Below, piece by piece: positions 41,936 through 51,415 of a stretch of DNA of 58,082 nucleotides. The position numbers and the translations under genes are program-made. The DNA is from DAISWO01 sp036826295 (GTDB lineage Bacteria > Patescibacteriota > Saccharimonadia > Saccharimonadales > JAGQNJ01), in the NCBI GenBank assembly GCA_036826295.1, contig DAISWO010000004.1, positions 1-58,082 on the forward strand, read 5' to 3'. Under the pieces are notes generated by a model. That model made no database searches. It saw only the letters and a list, made by a program, of their open reading frames with translations, and had not been told where the DNA came from. Numbering within the stretch: position 1 is the first letter of the stretch; each line of letters begins with the position of its first letter.

Positions 41936-44746
41936 ATGAGTGGCTATATTGAGGTTAAAGGGGCGCGTGAACATAATCTAAAAAATATTAGTGTTACTAT
42001 CCCGCGTGAAAAACTAGTTGTGATTACGGGACTGTCAGGGTCCGGTAAATCTAGTCTAGCTTTTGATACAATTTATGCCGAAGGACAACGTCGATATGTT
42101 GAAAGCCTTAGCTCTTATGCTCGTCAATTTTTGGGTCTAATGGAAAAACCCGATGTTGACCAAATTGACGGTCTTAGTCCAGCAATTAGCATTGATCAGA
42201 AATCGACTAGCCGTAATCCTCGCTCGACCGTAGCGACAGTAACAGAAATTTTTGACTATTTAAGGTTGCTTTACGCCAGAATTGGCGTCCCCCATTGTCC
42301 TGTATGTAATAAATCCGTAACGCGACAAACGGCCCAAGGCGTTGTTGACCAAGTAATTAATCAAACTCTCGATAAAAGAATAATTATTCTATCACCGGTA
42401 GTAATAGATAAGAAAGGGGCATTTGAGCATATCCCAGAGCAATATATGCGGGGTGGTTTTGCCCGAGTTCGGGTTGATGGAGTCGTATATGCTTTGGACG
42501 AGTTCCCAGATCTTGATAAAGCAAAAAAACATAACATTGAAGTAGTTGTTGATCGGATTACAAATAATAAAGATAACAGTGGAAGACTAGTCCAATCGGT
42601 CGAGCAGGCGCTAGATTTGTCTGACGGGCGTCTGACTGTCTATGATGCCGATGACAAAACTGATTATTCGTATAGTTTGATGTACGCCTGTATCGATCAT
42701 CCTGAAGTGTCTATACCAGAACTAGAGCCTCGAACTTTCAGCTTTAATTCACCGTTTGGCGCATGTCCAGTGTGTACTGGCCTTGGCACGCGAATGGAAG
42801 TAGACCCCGAACTAGTCATACCGAATGGTAGGCTAACTATCTCTGAGGGCGCCATTAGACCATACAACAGAGTCAGCACCGATGCGTGGTATATGAAAAA
42901 GATGCAAGCTGTAGCTGATGATAATAATTTTAGCTTGCAAGTACCAACATCAGAGCTGTCAAAGAAAAATCTAGACCTACTACTTTATGGAACTGGCGAA
43001 AAAAAATACACAGTTCCGTTGGGGAGCGGGCGATCTTTCGAAACAACATATGAGGGCGTAATTCCTAATTTAGAACGTCGCCATAAAGAAACAGAAAGTG
43101 ATTTTATGCGTCGTGACATTGAGAGGTTTATGCAAGAACGACCTTGTCACGCCTGCGCGGGAAAGCGATTAAAGCCAGAGGTATTGGCAATAACTGTCAA
43201 CGATACTTCGATAATCGATGTATGCGAACATTCGATTGATGATAGTGTAGAATTTTTCGATAGTCTAGTGCTAGATGAAAAAGAACAGCTGATAGCTAAA
43301 CAAATATTAAAAGAAATTAAAGCTAGGCTTAAGTTTCTTCAAGATGTCGGCTTAAATTACTTAACTTTAGCTCGGAGCGCAACAACACTCAGTGGTGGAG
43401 AAGCCCAGAGGATTAGATTAGCTACTCAAATTGGCTCAGGACTGATGGGCGTACTGTACGTTTTAGATGAACCATCGATTGGGCTTCATCAACGAGACAA
43501 TAATCGTTTGATAACAACATTAAAGACTTTGCGCGATTTAGGTAACTCGGTGATTGTAGTGGAACATGACGAAGAGACAATCAAGACCGCAGATTACTTG
43601 CTAGATATTGGTCCTGGCGCTGGGATTCACGGTGGTCATGTGGTGGCCGAGGGCACACCTGACGATGTATCGAAGGTAAAAAACAGTATTACAGGCCAAT
43701 ATCTTCGTGGTGAAAAAACGGTCAACGCACCCAAAAAGAGGCGCACTGGCAATGGCAATTTTATTTCTGTTATTGGCGCCAAAGAACATAACTTGCAGAA
43801 CATCGATGCAGTGATTCCTCTAGGCAAAATGGTAGTAGTCAGTGGAGTATCCGGGTCAGGTAAGTCTAGTCTAATTAACGATATTCTAGCTAAAGAATTA
43901 TCCGCGAGGTTACACAGAGCCAATACCGTCCCTGGTAAACACGAGGATATAACTGGCATAGAGCATCTAGACAAGGCCATAATTATTGATCAATCGCCGA
44001 TTGGCCGTACGCCTCGTTCTAACCCAGCAACTTACACTGGGCTGTTTACGCCGATCAGAGAGTTGTTCGCGAGTGTTCCAGAAGCAAAAGTGCGGGGCTA
44101 TAATCCCGGAAGGTTTAGCTTTAACGTAAAGGGCGGACGGTGCGAGAATTGCTCGGGTGATGGAATCATAAAAATTGAGATGCATTTTTTACCTGATGTG
44201 TATGTGGCTTGTGAAATATGCCATGGTAAAAGGTATAACAAGGAAGCCTTAGAGATACACTATAAAGGAAAAACAGTAAGCGATGTTCTAGAGATGACCT
44301 GCGAAACTGCGCTCGAGTTTTTTGCAAACATTCCTTCAATCGCCCGCAAGCTTCAAACTCTTGTGGATGTGGGCTTGGGATACATTGCATTAGGGCAACC
44401 GGCAACCACACTTAGTGGCGGCGAGGCTCAACGCGTCAAATTAGCGACAGAACTCTCAAAACGCCCAACTGGCCGTACGCTGTATATCCTAGATGAACCA
44501 ACAACGGGATTACATATGGATGATGTAAAAAAACTATTACAAGTGCTGCATGCGCTCGTGGATACCGGAAATAGTATGATAATTATCGAGCATAATCTCG
44601 ATGTAATAAAGTCGGCAGATCATATTATAGACATGGGTCCAGAGGGTGGTTCGGGCGGAGGCTATATAGTTGCCGAAGGGACTCCAGAACAAGTCAGCAA
44701 AAATAACAAATCTTATACTGGTGGTTATCTCAAGAAAATGTTATAA
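41936..44746 (+). CDS. uvrA: Excinuclease ABC subunit A
   Basis: UvrA (936 residues) is the damage-sensing ATPase of nucleotide excision repair. Two ABC modules are present: Walker A GLSGSGKSS (about 30-38) and GVSGSGKSS (about 638-646), and two signatures with LSGGEAQRI (about 486) and LSGGEAQRV (about 826). The C-terminal zinc module CENCSGDG ... CEICHG (about 736-765) is intact. In the first module one ligand pair is CIDH rather than CxxC, opposite GACPVC. A TACAAT lies about 15 nt before the ATG. No uvrB or uvrC is in the window. Confidence 0.97.
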   Translation: MSGYIEVKGAREHNLKNISVTIPREKLVVITGLSGSGKSSLAFDTIYAEGQRRYVESLSSYARQFLGLMEKPDVDQIDGLSPAISIDQKSTSRNPRSTVATVTEIFDYLRLLYARIGVPHCPVCNKSVTRQTAQGVVDQVINQTLDKRIIILSPVVIDKKGAFEHIPEQYMRGGFARVRVDGVVYALDEFPDLDKAKKHNIEVVVDRITNNKDNSGRLVQSVEQALDLSDGRLTVYDADDKTDYSYSLMYACIDHPEVSIPELEPRTFSFNSPFGACPVCTGLGTRMEVDPELVIPNGRLTISEGAIRPYNRVSTDAWYMKKMQAVADDNNFSLQVPTSELSKKNLDLLLYGTGEKKYTVPLGSGRSFETTYEGVIPNLERRHKETESDFMRRDIERFMQERPCHACAGKRLKPEVLAITVNDTSIIDVCEHSIDDSVEFFDSLVLDEKEQLIAKQILKEIKARLKFLQDVGLNYLTLARSATTLSGGEAQRIRLATQIGSGLMGVLYVLDEPSIGLHQRDNNRLITTLKTLRDLGNSVIVVEHDEETIKTADYLLDIGPGAGIHGGHVVAEGTPDDVSKVKNSITGQYLRGEKTVNAPKKRRTGNGNFISVIGAKEHNLQNIDAVIPLGKMVVVSGVSGSGKSSLINDILAKELSARLHRANTVPGKHEDITGIEHLDKAIIIDQSPIGRTPRSNPATYTGLFTPIRELFASVPEAKVRGYNPGRFSFNVKGGRCENCSGDGIIKIEMHFLPDVYVACEICHGKRYNKEALEIHYKGKTVSDVLEMTCETALEFFANIPSIARKLQTLVDVGLGYIALGQPATTLSGGEAQRVKLATELSKRPTGRTLYILDEPTTGLHMDDVKKLLQVLHALVDTGNSMIIIEHNLDVIKSADHIIDMGPEGGSGGGYIVAEGTPEQVSKNNKSYTGGYLKKML

Positions 44747-44754
44747 TAATTAAT

Positions 44755-45384
44755 ATGATGGCAGAAACCTCTGAAACTATACAATTTAAGGATTTACAGC
44801 CTGGTGATAAGATTCATCTATTAGATGCTACTGATCTTTCAGGTTTTGAAGATAGTCTAGTTCGATCACTGTATCCAGACTGGGAATATTACTCTAGCCG
44901 TGATCTATGGACCGGTAGAGCATCATTACAGGATTTGATTCGACCACCACAACACTACGGACGGATTATTGATGTGAACTTAGAGTTTATGTCAGGATCT
45001 TTCGATAGGTTGATGGACGCAAGAGACCGAGGGGTAAGTTTTACAGGAAAAGGCGGCGCACCTTTTAAAAAATTGTCCGAAGAAACTCGTCAATTATTCA
45101 GGGAAACAACTGTAGGTTTTATATTCAGGGGCGATGCTGTCGTAACTGGCATTGGTCGGGCCGCTAGAGTTTATTCTGAGCTTTGGTATACTCCATCTTA
45201 TAAGTCGCCTAAACGTGCAGGAGCTACCTGTCCGATTAAGAGGATTGTCTCGAAGCCGGTAATTGAATCGGATTGTATTGATGAGATAAAATCAGCTTCA
45301 ATTGAACGAACTTTTGAGTTACAGCGTGAAGGATTGCGACGGTATTATAGCCGGAGTAACGCAAAATTTGATCCGATCGTTTAG
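44755..45384 (+). CDS. Orphan protein of 209 residues
   Basis: Not recognised. A soluble alpha/beta protein with an unusual run of conserved-looking aromatic and charged residues (SLYPDWEYYSSRDLWTGR). It begins at tandem ATGs (44755 and 44758) 8-11 nt after TATAAT, which overlaps the uvrA stop, so the mRNA is leaderless and independent of uvrA. It ends 1 nt before the convergent dedA gene. Members of this class of isolated 150-240-residue orphans recur through the window. Confidence 0.55.
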   Translation: MMAETSETIQFKDLQPGDKIHLLDATDLSGFEDSLVRSLYPDWEYYSSRDLWTGRASLQDLIRPPQHYGRIIDVNLEFMSGSFDRLMDARDRGVSFTGKGGAPFKKLSEETRQLFRETTVGFIFRGDAVVTGIGRAARVYSELWYTPSYKSPKRAGATCPIKRIVSKPVIESDCIDEIKSASIERTFELQREGLRRYYSRSNAKFDPIV

Positions 45385-46038
45385 TTATTTAACTCGTTTA
45401 TTCAAGAATAGATTGCTTAACCAAAATTTGAACTTTTTAGCAATTCGGTCGCGGTTTTCTTTGTCTTTCAGTAGGTGATATAAGGCTGGTCCAAAAGTAG
45501 CTAGGGTTGCGAGTAAGAATACTGGCAATATATACTTCTCGACATTATCAATCTTACTTCCTAGCCAGTAACCAAGCAGTGTTACGCCTGCCCCCCAGAT
45601 AATTGCCCCGATAATGTTATAAAAGAAAAAAGTTTTTCTAGGCATTTTTCCTACGCCGGCAATAACTGGTACAAATGTCCTAACTACTGGTACAAATCTT
45701 GCTAAGACTATTGTTTTGCCTCCATGAGCGTCATAGAATGCCTCAGCTCTTTTGATGTTGTCTTTATGAAAAAATATGCCATCTTCTTTTTTGAATATTC
45801 TATGTCCGGTTCTTCGGCCGATACTATAACCGACGTTATCGCCAACAATTGCAGCAGTTACGATTGCAACAATTAAAAGGGGAAGATTTAGTGAACCTTG
45901 CGAAGCAAAAAACCCAGCCGTGAACAGTAGCGTGTCGCCTGGCAAGAAAAAACCGACTAGCAAACCTGATTCTGCGAAAACAATAAATGCTACCAGCAGG
46001 ATTCCACCGCTTTGGATCAAATGTTCAACGTCTAACAT
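45385..46038 (-). CDS. DedA family membrane protein
   Basis: A 217-residue DedA/SNARE-associated family protein with about five membrane helices. The diagnostic regions are FAESGLLVGFFLPGDTLLFTAGF (about 22-44), GDNVGYSIGRRTG (about 66-78) and FVPVVRTFVPVIAGVG (about 115-130), with the conserved arginines. Family members are flippases for undecaprenyl phosphate or phosphatidylethanolamine that recycle lipid carriers; which substrate applies here is open. I start at ATG 46038, 11 nt after TATAAT (46054-46049, minus), not at the longer frame reaching 46089, which would include the promoter. Confidence 0.9.
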   Translation of the reverse strand: MLDVEHLIQSGGILLVAFIVFAESGLLVGFFLPGDTLLFTAGFFASQGSLNLPLLIVAIVTAAIVGDNVGYSIGRRTGHRIFKKEDGIFFHKDNIKRAEAFYDAHGGKTIVLARFVPVVRTFVPVIAGVGKMPRKTFFFYNIIGAIIWGAGVTLLGYWLGSKIDNVEKYILPVFLLATLATFGPALYHLLKDKENRDRIAKKFKFWLSNLFLNKRVK

Positions 46039-46048
46039 TAATATGAAG

Positions 46049-46082
46049 ATTATACCAAAAACAGATGAAAATTTGCTATAAT
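46049..46082. promoter_or_regulatory. Divergent -10 boxes of dedA and rplY
   Basis: TATAAT on the minus strand (46054-46049) serves dedA and TATAAT on the plus strand (46077-46082) serves rplY. They are 22 bp apart, so the two polymerases would compete for overlapping sites. Confidence 0.65.
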
Positions 46083-46127
46083 AATACATATAGCTGTGGA
46101 ATACTAAGATGTTATGAAAGGAATAAT

Positions 46128-46826
46128 GTGAGTAATCAAGATATTAATATAACGCTTAAAAAGCGCGAGATAGTCAGAAAAGGCTTAAATCAGTTAAAGA
46201 ATGACGGCCAGATACCGGCGGTAATTCATGATCCGGGTAAAGATTCGGTCATTGTTAGTGGTAATTACCTCGAAATGGTGAGGGCATACAACTCAGCCGG
46301 AAAGCATAATCCTATTAACGTTAAAGTCGGCGAAACCGATTATTTAACAATGATTAAAGAAGTTGATTTTGAGCCAAAAAAGAATCAACTTCGTCATGTG
46401 GTGTTTGGTGCGATTAAAAAAGACCAAAAAGTTAAAGCCGAAGTTCAGATTGAGATAGTACATGGTGACGAACAAATCCCAGCTGAAAGAGACGGCCTGC
46501 TTGTCATTAAAGTTGTCGATAACCTAGAAGTAGAAGCTATCCCAAGTAAACTAGTCGAAAAACTAACGGTAGATGGTTCAAAACTTGCCGAAGTTGGCGA
46601 TAAGTTACATGTTAGCGATATTGATGTGCCTGAAGGCGTAGAAATACTAGATGAAGCTGACAAAACTATCGTAACTGTCGAAGCTCCACGTGCAGCAATC
46701 GAAGAGGCTGCCGAAGAAGAAGCTGAAGGCGAAGAAGGTGCTGAGGGTGGTGAGGGCGAAACGCCAGCCGAGGGTGAATCTGAGCAAAAACCCGATGGTG
46801 ACGGCGACACTCCGGACAACAACTAG
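46128..46826 (+). CDS. rplY: Ribosomal protein bL25 (CTC/TL5 type)
   Basis: A 232-residue bL25 of the long CTC/TL5 form that binds 5S rRNA in the 50S subunit. The 5S-binding domain (about 1-95, RKGLNQLKNDGQIPAVIHDPG) is followed by the TL5 C-domain (about 96-190, with EVEAIPSKLVEKLTVDGSKL and VSDIDVPEGVEIL). A Glu/Gly-rich acidic tail (about 195-232) ends it. The start is GTG, chosen for the AAAGGA SD 6 nt upstream; the longer frame from 46065 would include the promoter. It is monocistronic. Confidence 0.93.
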   Translation: MSNQDINITLKKREIVRKGLNQLKNDGQIPAVIHDPGKDSVIVSGNYLEMVRAYNSAGKHNPINVKVGETDYLTMIKEVDFEPKKNQLRHVVFGAIKKDQKVKAEVQIEIVHGDEQIPAERDGLLVIKVVDNLEVEAIPSKLVEKLTVDGSKLAEVGDKLHVSDIDVPEGVEILDEADKTIVTVEAPRAAIEEAAEEEAEGEEGAEGGEGETPAEGESEQKPDGDGDTPDNN

Positions 46827-46840
46827 AACCGCCATTAGTA

Positions 46841-46869
46841 TTGTAAAAACCTTGTATTCATAGTATAAT
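46841..46869 (+). promoter_or_regulatory. Promoter of the transglutaminase-like gene
   Basis: TTGTAA (46841-46846), 17-bp spacer and TATAAT (46864-46869). The ATG (46878) follows after 8 nt, so the transcript is predicted to be leaderless. Confidence 0.78.
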
Positions 46870-46877
46870 ATTCTCTT

Positions 46878-47597
46878 ATGTTAACAGGAATTAGAGAAGG
46901 CTTTGAGTGGCCAGAAGCGGAAGAATACGCAAAACAATTTAGCCCAAGATCTGGAGGTGCAAACCCAGCTACAGTAGCCGAGTGTGTTGTTAGTGTGTTG
47001 AATGATAAGTTGCCAATCTATGATAAATCTCACAGATTTTATAGCCCTAGTCTTGCTATAGAAAACGGAGCAACAACCTGCAAAGTTCGGGCTTATATGG
47101 CCCATTTAATTACCTCACAAGTAGAGGGGATAAGATCCGCTGTATGTCTAGAAGCTTTTCAAGGACATGCGGCGACTTATATTACGGATGGTGTTAAATC
47201 TGCGGTGATTGATAGTACTTTTGGTAGCGATAAATATAATTCATTCTATAACCTATATAGAAATGAAGCGCATGAATGCATCGGGGACGGAGATAAGATG
47301 CTTAAATTTTTTAGGGACACAAGTAGGACCGAGGGGTTCGCTTGGACACTTGAAGATGCAATGAACCCTTCAACCCCAGAGGGGGAGGCTACAAACGCGT
47401 CGATTGCGCCACTCAATCAAGAGATAGTTAATCTTGACTGTATGCTGATGATTGGTGAAAGCGCGACAAGGGCGATGGGCGAACTATTATGGGCTAAACA
47501 AGAAATGGTTGATGTAATTGGGCGAGATTTGCTTGATCTACTCAAGGATAACACGCTTTTTCCGCGCGCTTTATCATCACGCCCCCAGTTTTGTTAG
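46878..47597 (+). CDS. Putative transglutaminase-like cysteine enzyme
   Basis: A 239-residue protein with a possible transglutaminase/protease-like core: GATTCKVRAYMAHLI (cysteine about 68), FQGHAATYI (histidine about 97) and SAVIDSTFG (aspartate about 112). Order and spacing fit the Cys-His-Asp triad of the transglutaminase-like superfamily, in which cysteine starts a helix and His and Asp lie on adjacent strands. No signal peptide, so it would act in the cytoplasm. The C-terminal half is helical and unrecognised. This is a motif-level inference. Confidence 0.6.
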   Translation: MLTGIREGFEWPEAEEYAKQFSPRSGGANPATVAECVVSVLNDKLPIYDKSHRFYSPSLAIENGATTCKVRAYMAHLITSQVEGIRSAVCLEAFQGHAATYITDGVKSAVIDSTFGSDKYNSFYNLYRNEAHECIGDGDKMLKFFRDTSRTEGFAWTLEDAMNPSTPEGEATNASIAPLNQEIVNLDCMLMIGESATRAMGELLWAKQEMVDVIGRDLLDLLKDNTLFPRALSSRPQFC

Positions 47598-47619
47598 ATA
47601 ATCACTGAGCCATTCGCGG

Positions 47620-49434
47620 TTAGCGGTAGCCTTCGGCTTGCTTGCTAAAGAGATCGCTATACATTCCTTTCTTGTCGAGTAACTCTTTATGGCTTCCTTG
47701 TTCTACGATATTACCGTGGTCCAAAACGACTATTCTATCCGCTCGACGAACTGTGCTAAATCTATGACTGACAATTAGCGCAGTCTTTGTTTTGTAATGT
47801 TCGAATATGTTGTTAAAAATTTCGTATTCGGCCTTGGCGTCGATTGCTGATGTTGGCTCATCTAATATTAAGACATTTGCGTCCCTGTAGAATGCTCTTG
47901 ACAGGGCAACTCGTTGCCATTGTCCACCACTCGGTTCGACGCCTTTTTTAAAACTGCTATCCAATACTGTATCCCAGCCATGCTCATAGTTTTTGATAAT
48001 CTTAGACACTCCGCCCATATTCGCAGCTTCTTCTAAACGGGTTTGGTCTGGTTTTTTACCGGGCTTGCCGATATATATATTCTCGTCAATCGGCATTGGG
48101 TATTGGTTAAAGTCCTGAAATAAAGTTGCAATATGTTCGTACCATGATTCTATTGCGATATCGTTGATATCGGTTCCGTTTATCGTGATTTTGCCGCTTG
48201 TTGGCTTGTAGTATCTAAGAAGCAACTTGATTAGTGTGCTTTTACCGGCGCCGTTTTCGCCTACAAGCGCGACGTGTTCGCCTGCCTTGATAGTAAGATT
48301 CAAGTTATCAAAAATCGGGACGGAGTGTTCAGGGTAACTAAACGATATATTGTTGAACATAATCTCCGGAGTTTTTTTTGAGTCTAGCATTATTGCGTTC
48401 TTGCTATCAACAATCTTTGGTTTTGAATCGATAAGTAGGAAAAAACTATCTGCAAATAGTAGCATTTCTTGCATTCTTGATAGAGTTGCGAAAATAGTGT
48501 TGAGAGCACCCCCGACACGAAGTAATGCACCTGATAAAAAGAAGTATCTCTCTAGGCTGATAGAACCAGCTAAAAACTGTTTGAGTAGAGAAATGGAGCC
48601 GATTGCCGTTCCAGCTGTTTCAAGAATTTTGGTAGGGACTAACGCTTTGTTGGCTTGTTTAAATTGTTTTTCCTGGGTCCCGTAAAAAGTCAAATTCATG
48701 TCATCTACTTTTTTCAGGACATAACTTCTCGCCTGAGAACTTCGGAGTTCCATCTGGCCTTTTGCCTGTTTGATTAACCAGTCCAAGCCCCAGAATACAT
48801 GTCTTTCGTCGCCTTTTTGATCCCATACGAACCACTGCATCTTTGCCAGACGGCTTTCGGCGAGTAGAGAGGGAATTAAAAACAGAGCAATCATTGGTAC
48901 TATCCACCAAGAAATTTGGGCAACTACAACTGTTATCGCCAAAAACCTTAGTATTCCATAACCAAGATCAAGATTGGCGTCTGATAAGTTTGGTAATTGC
49001 CAGGTATATCCACCGCCGACTTTATTGATTTGGTTTCGACGCTGTTCGTTGTAGAAGTCACCAAGGTCAATACTGCAAAGTGTCGATAGAAAAACGTTTG
49101 TCGTCCATCTTACAAACACAAAATAGAGCATTCTTTTCGCATAAGACATGGCTAAGAACCCCATGCCAATTACTAAGGCTGCAAAAATATCGATCCATAA
49201 CCAAAGCCAAATATAATCTGTACTTCCTGTAGTCACAAAACCAGCAACTAAAGCCCCGAGCCGAGCCGTAGCGTAGACGGACGCGATAAAACCACCAATC
49301 TCTAAAGCGGCGCCAAAAAAGAACATTAGTACCATAGAAGGACGAAGTCGAAAACTGATACTAAACATTCTAAAGACTAGGCTCAATCTTCTTTTGATAC
49401 TAACCGAGGATTGTTCGATTTCTTTTTCTTTCAT
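47620..49434 (-). CDS. ABC exporter, fused permease-ATPase, second subunit
   Basis: A 604-residue half-transporter of the MsbA/LmrA type. Six membrane helices (about 25-330) precede the ATPase: Walker A GENGAGKST (about 395), signature PSGGQWQR (about 500), Walker B LILDEP with the catalytic glutamate, and an H-loop (SHRFST). The signature starts with P rather than L, common in one subgroup of exporters. The ATG lies 3 nt after the stop of the upstream exporter gene, with a GAGGAA SD inside that gene. The pair likely forms a heterodimer exporting lipid, peptide or drug; the substrate is unknown. Confidence 0.92.
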   Translation of the reverse strand: MKEKEIEQSSVSIKRRLSLVFRMFSISFRLRPSMVLMFFFGAALEIGGFIASVYATARLGALVAGFVTTGSTDYIWLWLWIDIFAALVIGMGFLAMSYAKRMLYFVFVRWTTNVFLSTLCSIDLGDFYNEQRRNQINKVGGGYTWQLPNLSDANLDLGYGILRFLAITVVVAQISWWIVPMIALFLIPSLLAESRLAKMQWFVWDQKGDERHVFWGLDWLIKQAKGQMELRSSQARSYVLKKVDDMNLTFYGTQEKQFKQANKALVPTKILETAGTAIGSISLLKQFLAGSISLERYFFLSGALLRVGGALNTIFATLSRMQEMLLFADSFFLLIDSKPKIVDSKNAIMLDSKKTPEIMFNNISFSYPEHSVPIFDNLNLTIKAGEHVALVGENGAGKSTLIKLLLRYYKPTSGKITINGTDINDIAIESWYEHIATLFQDFNQYPMPIDENIYIGKPGKKPDQTRLEEAANMGGVSKIIKNYEHGWDTVLDSSFKKGVEPSGGQWQRVALSRAFYRDANVLILDEPTSAIDAKAEYEIFNNIFEHYKTKTALIVSHRFSTVRRADRIVVLDHGNIVEQGSHKELLDKKGMYSDLFSKQAEGYR

Positions 49435-49437
49435 ACT

Positions 49438-51225
49438 CTATTCCTCCAAGAACCCGCCAGTTTGATGGCTCCATAGACTAGCATACGTTCCATCTTTGCG
49501 GATCAACTCTTTATGAGTACCTTCTTCAACAATCTTACCATTATCTAGAACTATGATTCGGTCCATCTTTTGAATAGTGCTGAGCCGATGGGCGATAACA
49601 ATGGCTGTTCGCCCTTCCATTAGTTTCCATAAGGCGTCCTGAATCAGCACTTCGCTTTCACTATCAAGAGCAGAAGTAGCTTCGTCTAACACGAGAATGG
49701 GAGCGTTTTTAATCATGGCTCGTGCGATGGCTATTCGTTGGCGTTGACCACCTGATAATTTGACGCCTCGTTCGCCAACCAGAGTGACGTACTTTTTAGG
49801 AAGTTTTTCGACAAATTCATGCGCGTGAGCCATTTTTGCGACTGCTTTTAGCTGGCGCTCGGAAGCATCGGGATTACCGTACATTATGTTCTCAGAAATC
49901 GATCTATGGAACATCAATGGTTCTTGTGGAACATAAGTAATTCTGTCTCTAAGATTATCTTGGGAAACAGCCGTAATATCTTGACCATCGATAGTTATTT
50001 CTCCGCCATCAATATCCATAAATCGAAGCAATAGTTTTGTCAGTGTCGTTTTACCGGACCCAGAATGTCCAACTAGTCCGATCTTTTCTCCGGGCTTTAT
50101 GTAGAGATTTAGATTATGGAACAAAGCATCCTTATCTTCGTCATGCGCAAATGTTACAGAGTTAAATTCAATTCCGCCACGGTTCATCGTTATTTGTTCA
50201 GGCTTTATTGGGTCGGCAATTTCCGGTTTTATCTGGAGTATCTTTACCATCTCGCTAGCGTCCCCAAAAGCTCTGTTATATTGCCTCAGAACGTTTTGAA
50301 AATCCCAAAGTCTCTGGCCTAATGAACCGGTAAAACTAACCATTAAGAATAATGTGCCTATATCTATAGTGAGATATTTGACACCGATTATTGCTATCAG
50401 TAACGAAACAATCGCAATTGCAGATGTTATTACACTAGAGAATGATTCACGTCTAAGAGTGCTTCTCATAGAATCAAGCCCAGTTTGTCGAGTGTGAGAA
50501 GCCACTCCCCAGAATCTTTTTTTCTCGTAGTTCAATCTAGAAAAGCCTTTGACTGCCATGACGTTGGAGACGCTATCGGCAAGATATCCAGTTTGGCGAC
50601 TTTCGGCTTCGGCTTCGCGAATGTTGGCATCTCTCAACGGCTTCGTGAAATGAAAAGTTCCAATAATGTATATGATAGTGAATGCAACCATGGTGCCAGC
50701 ATAAACTGGAACTCGAGGGGCCAGTATAACAATAGTCGCAACTAATGAAATTACGAGAGTATACAGGTTGAATATTGTAGAATCGGTAAATCTAATGTAT
50801 GCTCCCGCGAGTTTGTTTGATTGAGAAACTAAAGAACCCGCAAATCTGTTGGCATGAAAGCTAGGGCTCATTCGCATTAAATGAGAAAAAACTTTATAAC
50901 TCATGTCTCTAACGACTAGGAGTTGCAAGTTCCAGTTGCAATAGACAATGATACGCCAGCCAATGATTCCGCTTGCGACCACAGCAAGAGAATAGTAGAT
51001 TAGCGATTGGCCAAAACTAGCCCAGAGATTGTTGACGTCAAAGCTACCAGTGCTAATTTTTTGTAAAACTTTTGAAATAATAAATGGCTCAACAAAATCA
51101 CCTATAACTACTGTAATAGGGATCAGTATTAGCACAGGCACAAGAAATTGTTTGTACTGTTTTGCGAGTTGCCAAAACAAACTTATCGTCAGTTTGACAT
51201 TAGATTGTGATTTGGGTTTTGCCAT
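49438..51225 (-). CDS. ABC exporter, fused permease-ATPase, first subunit
   Basis: A 595-residue half-transporter: six membrane helices (about 25-320) and an ATPase with Walker A GHSGSGKTT (about 388), signature LSGGQRQR (about 492), Walker B LVLDEA with the catalytic glutamate and H-loop AHRLST. Both catalytic sites of the putative heterodimer therefore look canonical. It starts at ATG 51225. Its SD (GGAGG) lies in a hairpin loop, and an 18-codon leader ORF precedes it, which suggests inducible expression, as seen for some resistance exporters. Confidence 0.92.
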   Translation of the reverse strand: MAKPKSQSNVKLTISLFWQLAKQYKQFLVPVLILIPITVVIGDFVEPFIISKVLQKISTGSFDVNNLWASFGQSLIYYSLAVVASGIIGWRIIVYCNWNLQLLVVRDMSYKVFSHLMRMSPSFHANRFAGSLVSQSNKLAGAYIRFTDSTIFNLYTLVISLVATIVILAPRVPVYAGTMVAFTIIYIIGTFHFTKPLRDANIREAEAESRQTGYLADSVSNVMAVKGFSRLNYEKKRFWGVASHTRQTGLDSMRSTLRRESFSSVITSAIAIVSLLIAIIGVKYLTIDIGTLFLMVSFTGSLGQRLWDFQNVLRQYNRAFGDASEMVKILQIKPEIADPIKPEQITMNRGGIEFNSVTFAHDEDKDALFHNLNLYIKPGEKIGLVGHSGSGKTTLTKLLLRFMDIDGGEITIDGQDITAVSQDNLRDRITYVPQEPLMFHRSISENIMYGNPDASERQLKAVAKMAHAHEFVEKLPKKYVTLVGERGVKLSGGQRQRIAIARAMIKNAPILVLDEATSALDSESEVLIQDALWKLMEGRTAIVIAHRLSTIQKMDRIIVLDNGKIVEEGTHKELIRKDGTYASLWSHQTGGFLEE

Positions 51226-51227
51226 AA

Positions 51228-51246
51228 AAGTAGCCTCCAGCTACTT
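51228..51246 (-). promoter_or_regulatory. SD-sequestering hairpin of the ABC exporter
   Basis: On the minus strand AAGTAGC (51246-51240) and GCTACTT (51234-51228) form a perfect 7-bp stem around a 5-nt loop, TGGAG. The GGAGG SD straddles loop and stem, 9 nt before the exporter ATG. Folding would hide it from the ribosome. Confidence 0.65.
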
Positions 51247-51322
51247 GTTTATTGATTGAATGGATTTTTGTAAAAATTTTGGAAAACGTCTGTTTGTTTG
51301 AATAGTTCGAGAATGAAGTAAT

Positions 51323-51379
51323 TTATCGCGATAGAGCGACAAATTGTATCGATTCGGCTTGTCTGATTAGTGTGTTCAT
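51323..51379 (-). CDS. 18-codon leader peptide ORF upstream of the ABC exporter
   Basis: An ATG (51379) behind GGAAAGGG opens an 18-codon frame, MNTLIRQAESIQFVALSR, ending in TAA at 51323. It lies in the roughly 184-nt exporter leader, after the promoter (TTGCAC 51444-51439, 17 bp, TATAAT 51421-51416, minus strand) and before the SD hairpin. A leader peptide whose translation controls hairpin folding is the natural reading. Expression is not proven. Confidence 0.5.
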   Translation of the reverse strand: MNTLIRQAESIQFVALSR

Positions 51380-51415
51380 AATGTCGCCCTTTCCGTTAAA
51401 ATTGATAATCTAATA

